From: Nitrospirota bacterium
GTDB lineage: Bacteria > Nitrospirota > Nitrospiria > Nitrospirales > Nitrospiraceae
Direction: 5' to 3'
DNA length: 5,687 nt
Assembly (NCBI GenBank): GCA_005877535.1
Contig: VBOM01000054.1
Span: 1-5,687, forward strand
Shown: in pieces, positions 5,548 through 5,687 of the stretch
Layout: each line of letters starts with the position of its first letter
Numbering within the stretch: the stretch's first letter is position 1
The notes under the pieces: model-generated
Databases searched by the model: none
Told to the model about the DNA's origin: nothing
Seen by the model: the letters and a program-made list of their open reading frames with translations, nothing else
Made by a program: the position numbers and the translations under genes

Positions 5548-5687
5548 CAACGCAATCAAGGCAACGGGTGTTGGGGACGAACGGAGCAGACCGTCAACGG
5601 CCATCATCGTACTCGCTGCGGGCGCGTCAACACGGATGGGGAGGCCCAAGCAACTGTTGACCTATGGCGGGCGCACCTTACTGCGCA
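5531..5687 (+). CDS. mocA: MobA/MocA-like molybdenum cofactor cytidylyltransferase, 3' end outside the window
   Basis: The frame runs to the window edge, so only about the first 52 residues are visible. From the GTG at 5531 a polar ~22-residue leader is followed by TAIIVLAAGASTRMGRPK (23-40), the nucleotide-binding signature LAAGxSxRMGxPK of the MobA-like NTP transferases; Lys40 is the expected phosphate-contacting lysine. MocA transfers CMP from CTP to Mo-molybdopterin, giving the cytosine dinucleotide cofactor used by xanthine-oxidase-family enzymes in bacteria. The QLLTYGGRTLL that follows is more typical of MocA than of MobA, and the neighbourhood fits MocA. The start is inferred: no ATG lies between the GTG and the motif in this frame, and ribosome binding site plus overlap with the preceding gene suggest translational coupling. 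A fusion to another domain downstream cannot be excluded. Confidence 0.85.
   Translation, partial: MAKDTDNAIKATGVGDERSRPSTAIIVLAAGASTRMGRPKQLLTYGGRTLLR

Noticed and set aside
1..5687. CRISPR arrays, tRNA or rRNA genes, insertion-sequence ends or attachment sites
   Set aside because: I saw no regularly spaced repeats, no tRNA-like cloverleaf arms, no transposase reading frame and no long terminal inverted repeats on reading through the window.

Overview
The window is a moderately GC-rich bacterial segment with every supported gene on the + strand. A Sec-type signal peptide on a haem protein and a twin-arginine leader on a molybdenum enzyme imply a Gram-negative cell with a working periplasm. 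The gene content would suit a soil or water bacterium with broad oxidative catabolism. I cannot fix the phylum from the sequence alone.

Left part (1-1500): a patchwork of small and broken genes. It opens with the 3' part of a RidA/YjgF-family gene. Next is a 46-codon ORF that reads like the first ~22 residues of a nitronate monooxygenase joined to the C-terminal end of a carboxymuconolactone decarboxylase-like protein; that C-terminal similarity seems to run on past an in-frame stop. An apparently intact gene for a secreted monohaem c-type cytochrome (P460-like layout, CXXCH motif) follows at 697-1251, with a strong ribosome binding site and lower sampled GC than the enzyme genes downstream. 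After it comes a 5'-truncated EthD-family fragment (1285-1500). Three different gene remnants around one intact gene suggest past deletion and insertion.

Right part (1531-5687): a coherent molybdenum-hydroxylase cluster. A two-[2Fe-2S] small subunit (IorA type, 1550-2017) and a Tat-exported molybdopterin-binding large subunit (IorB type, 2020-4239) are two bases apart. After a 114-base gap comes an XdhC/CoxI-family maturation factor (4354-5547), whose end overlaps the likely GTG start (5531) of a MobA/MocA-like molybdenum cofactor cytidylyltransferase that runs off the window.

How they may work together (inference): the MocA-like enzyme makes the cytidylated cofactor, the XdhC-like protein finishes it and hands it to the large subunit, and the folded IorAB-type complex is exported to oxidise an aldehyde or N-heterocycle in the periplasm. 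No FAD subunit is present, so electrons should leave through the Fe-S subunit to a cytochrome or quinone. The upstream cytochrome is a candidate partner, but its link is only by proximity. The families in the cluster are known; the most unusual part of the window is the debris field at 403-1500.
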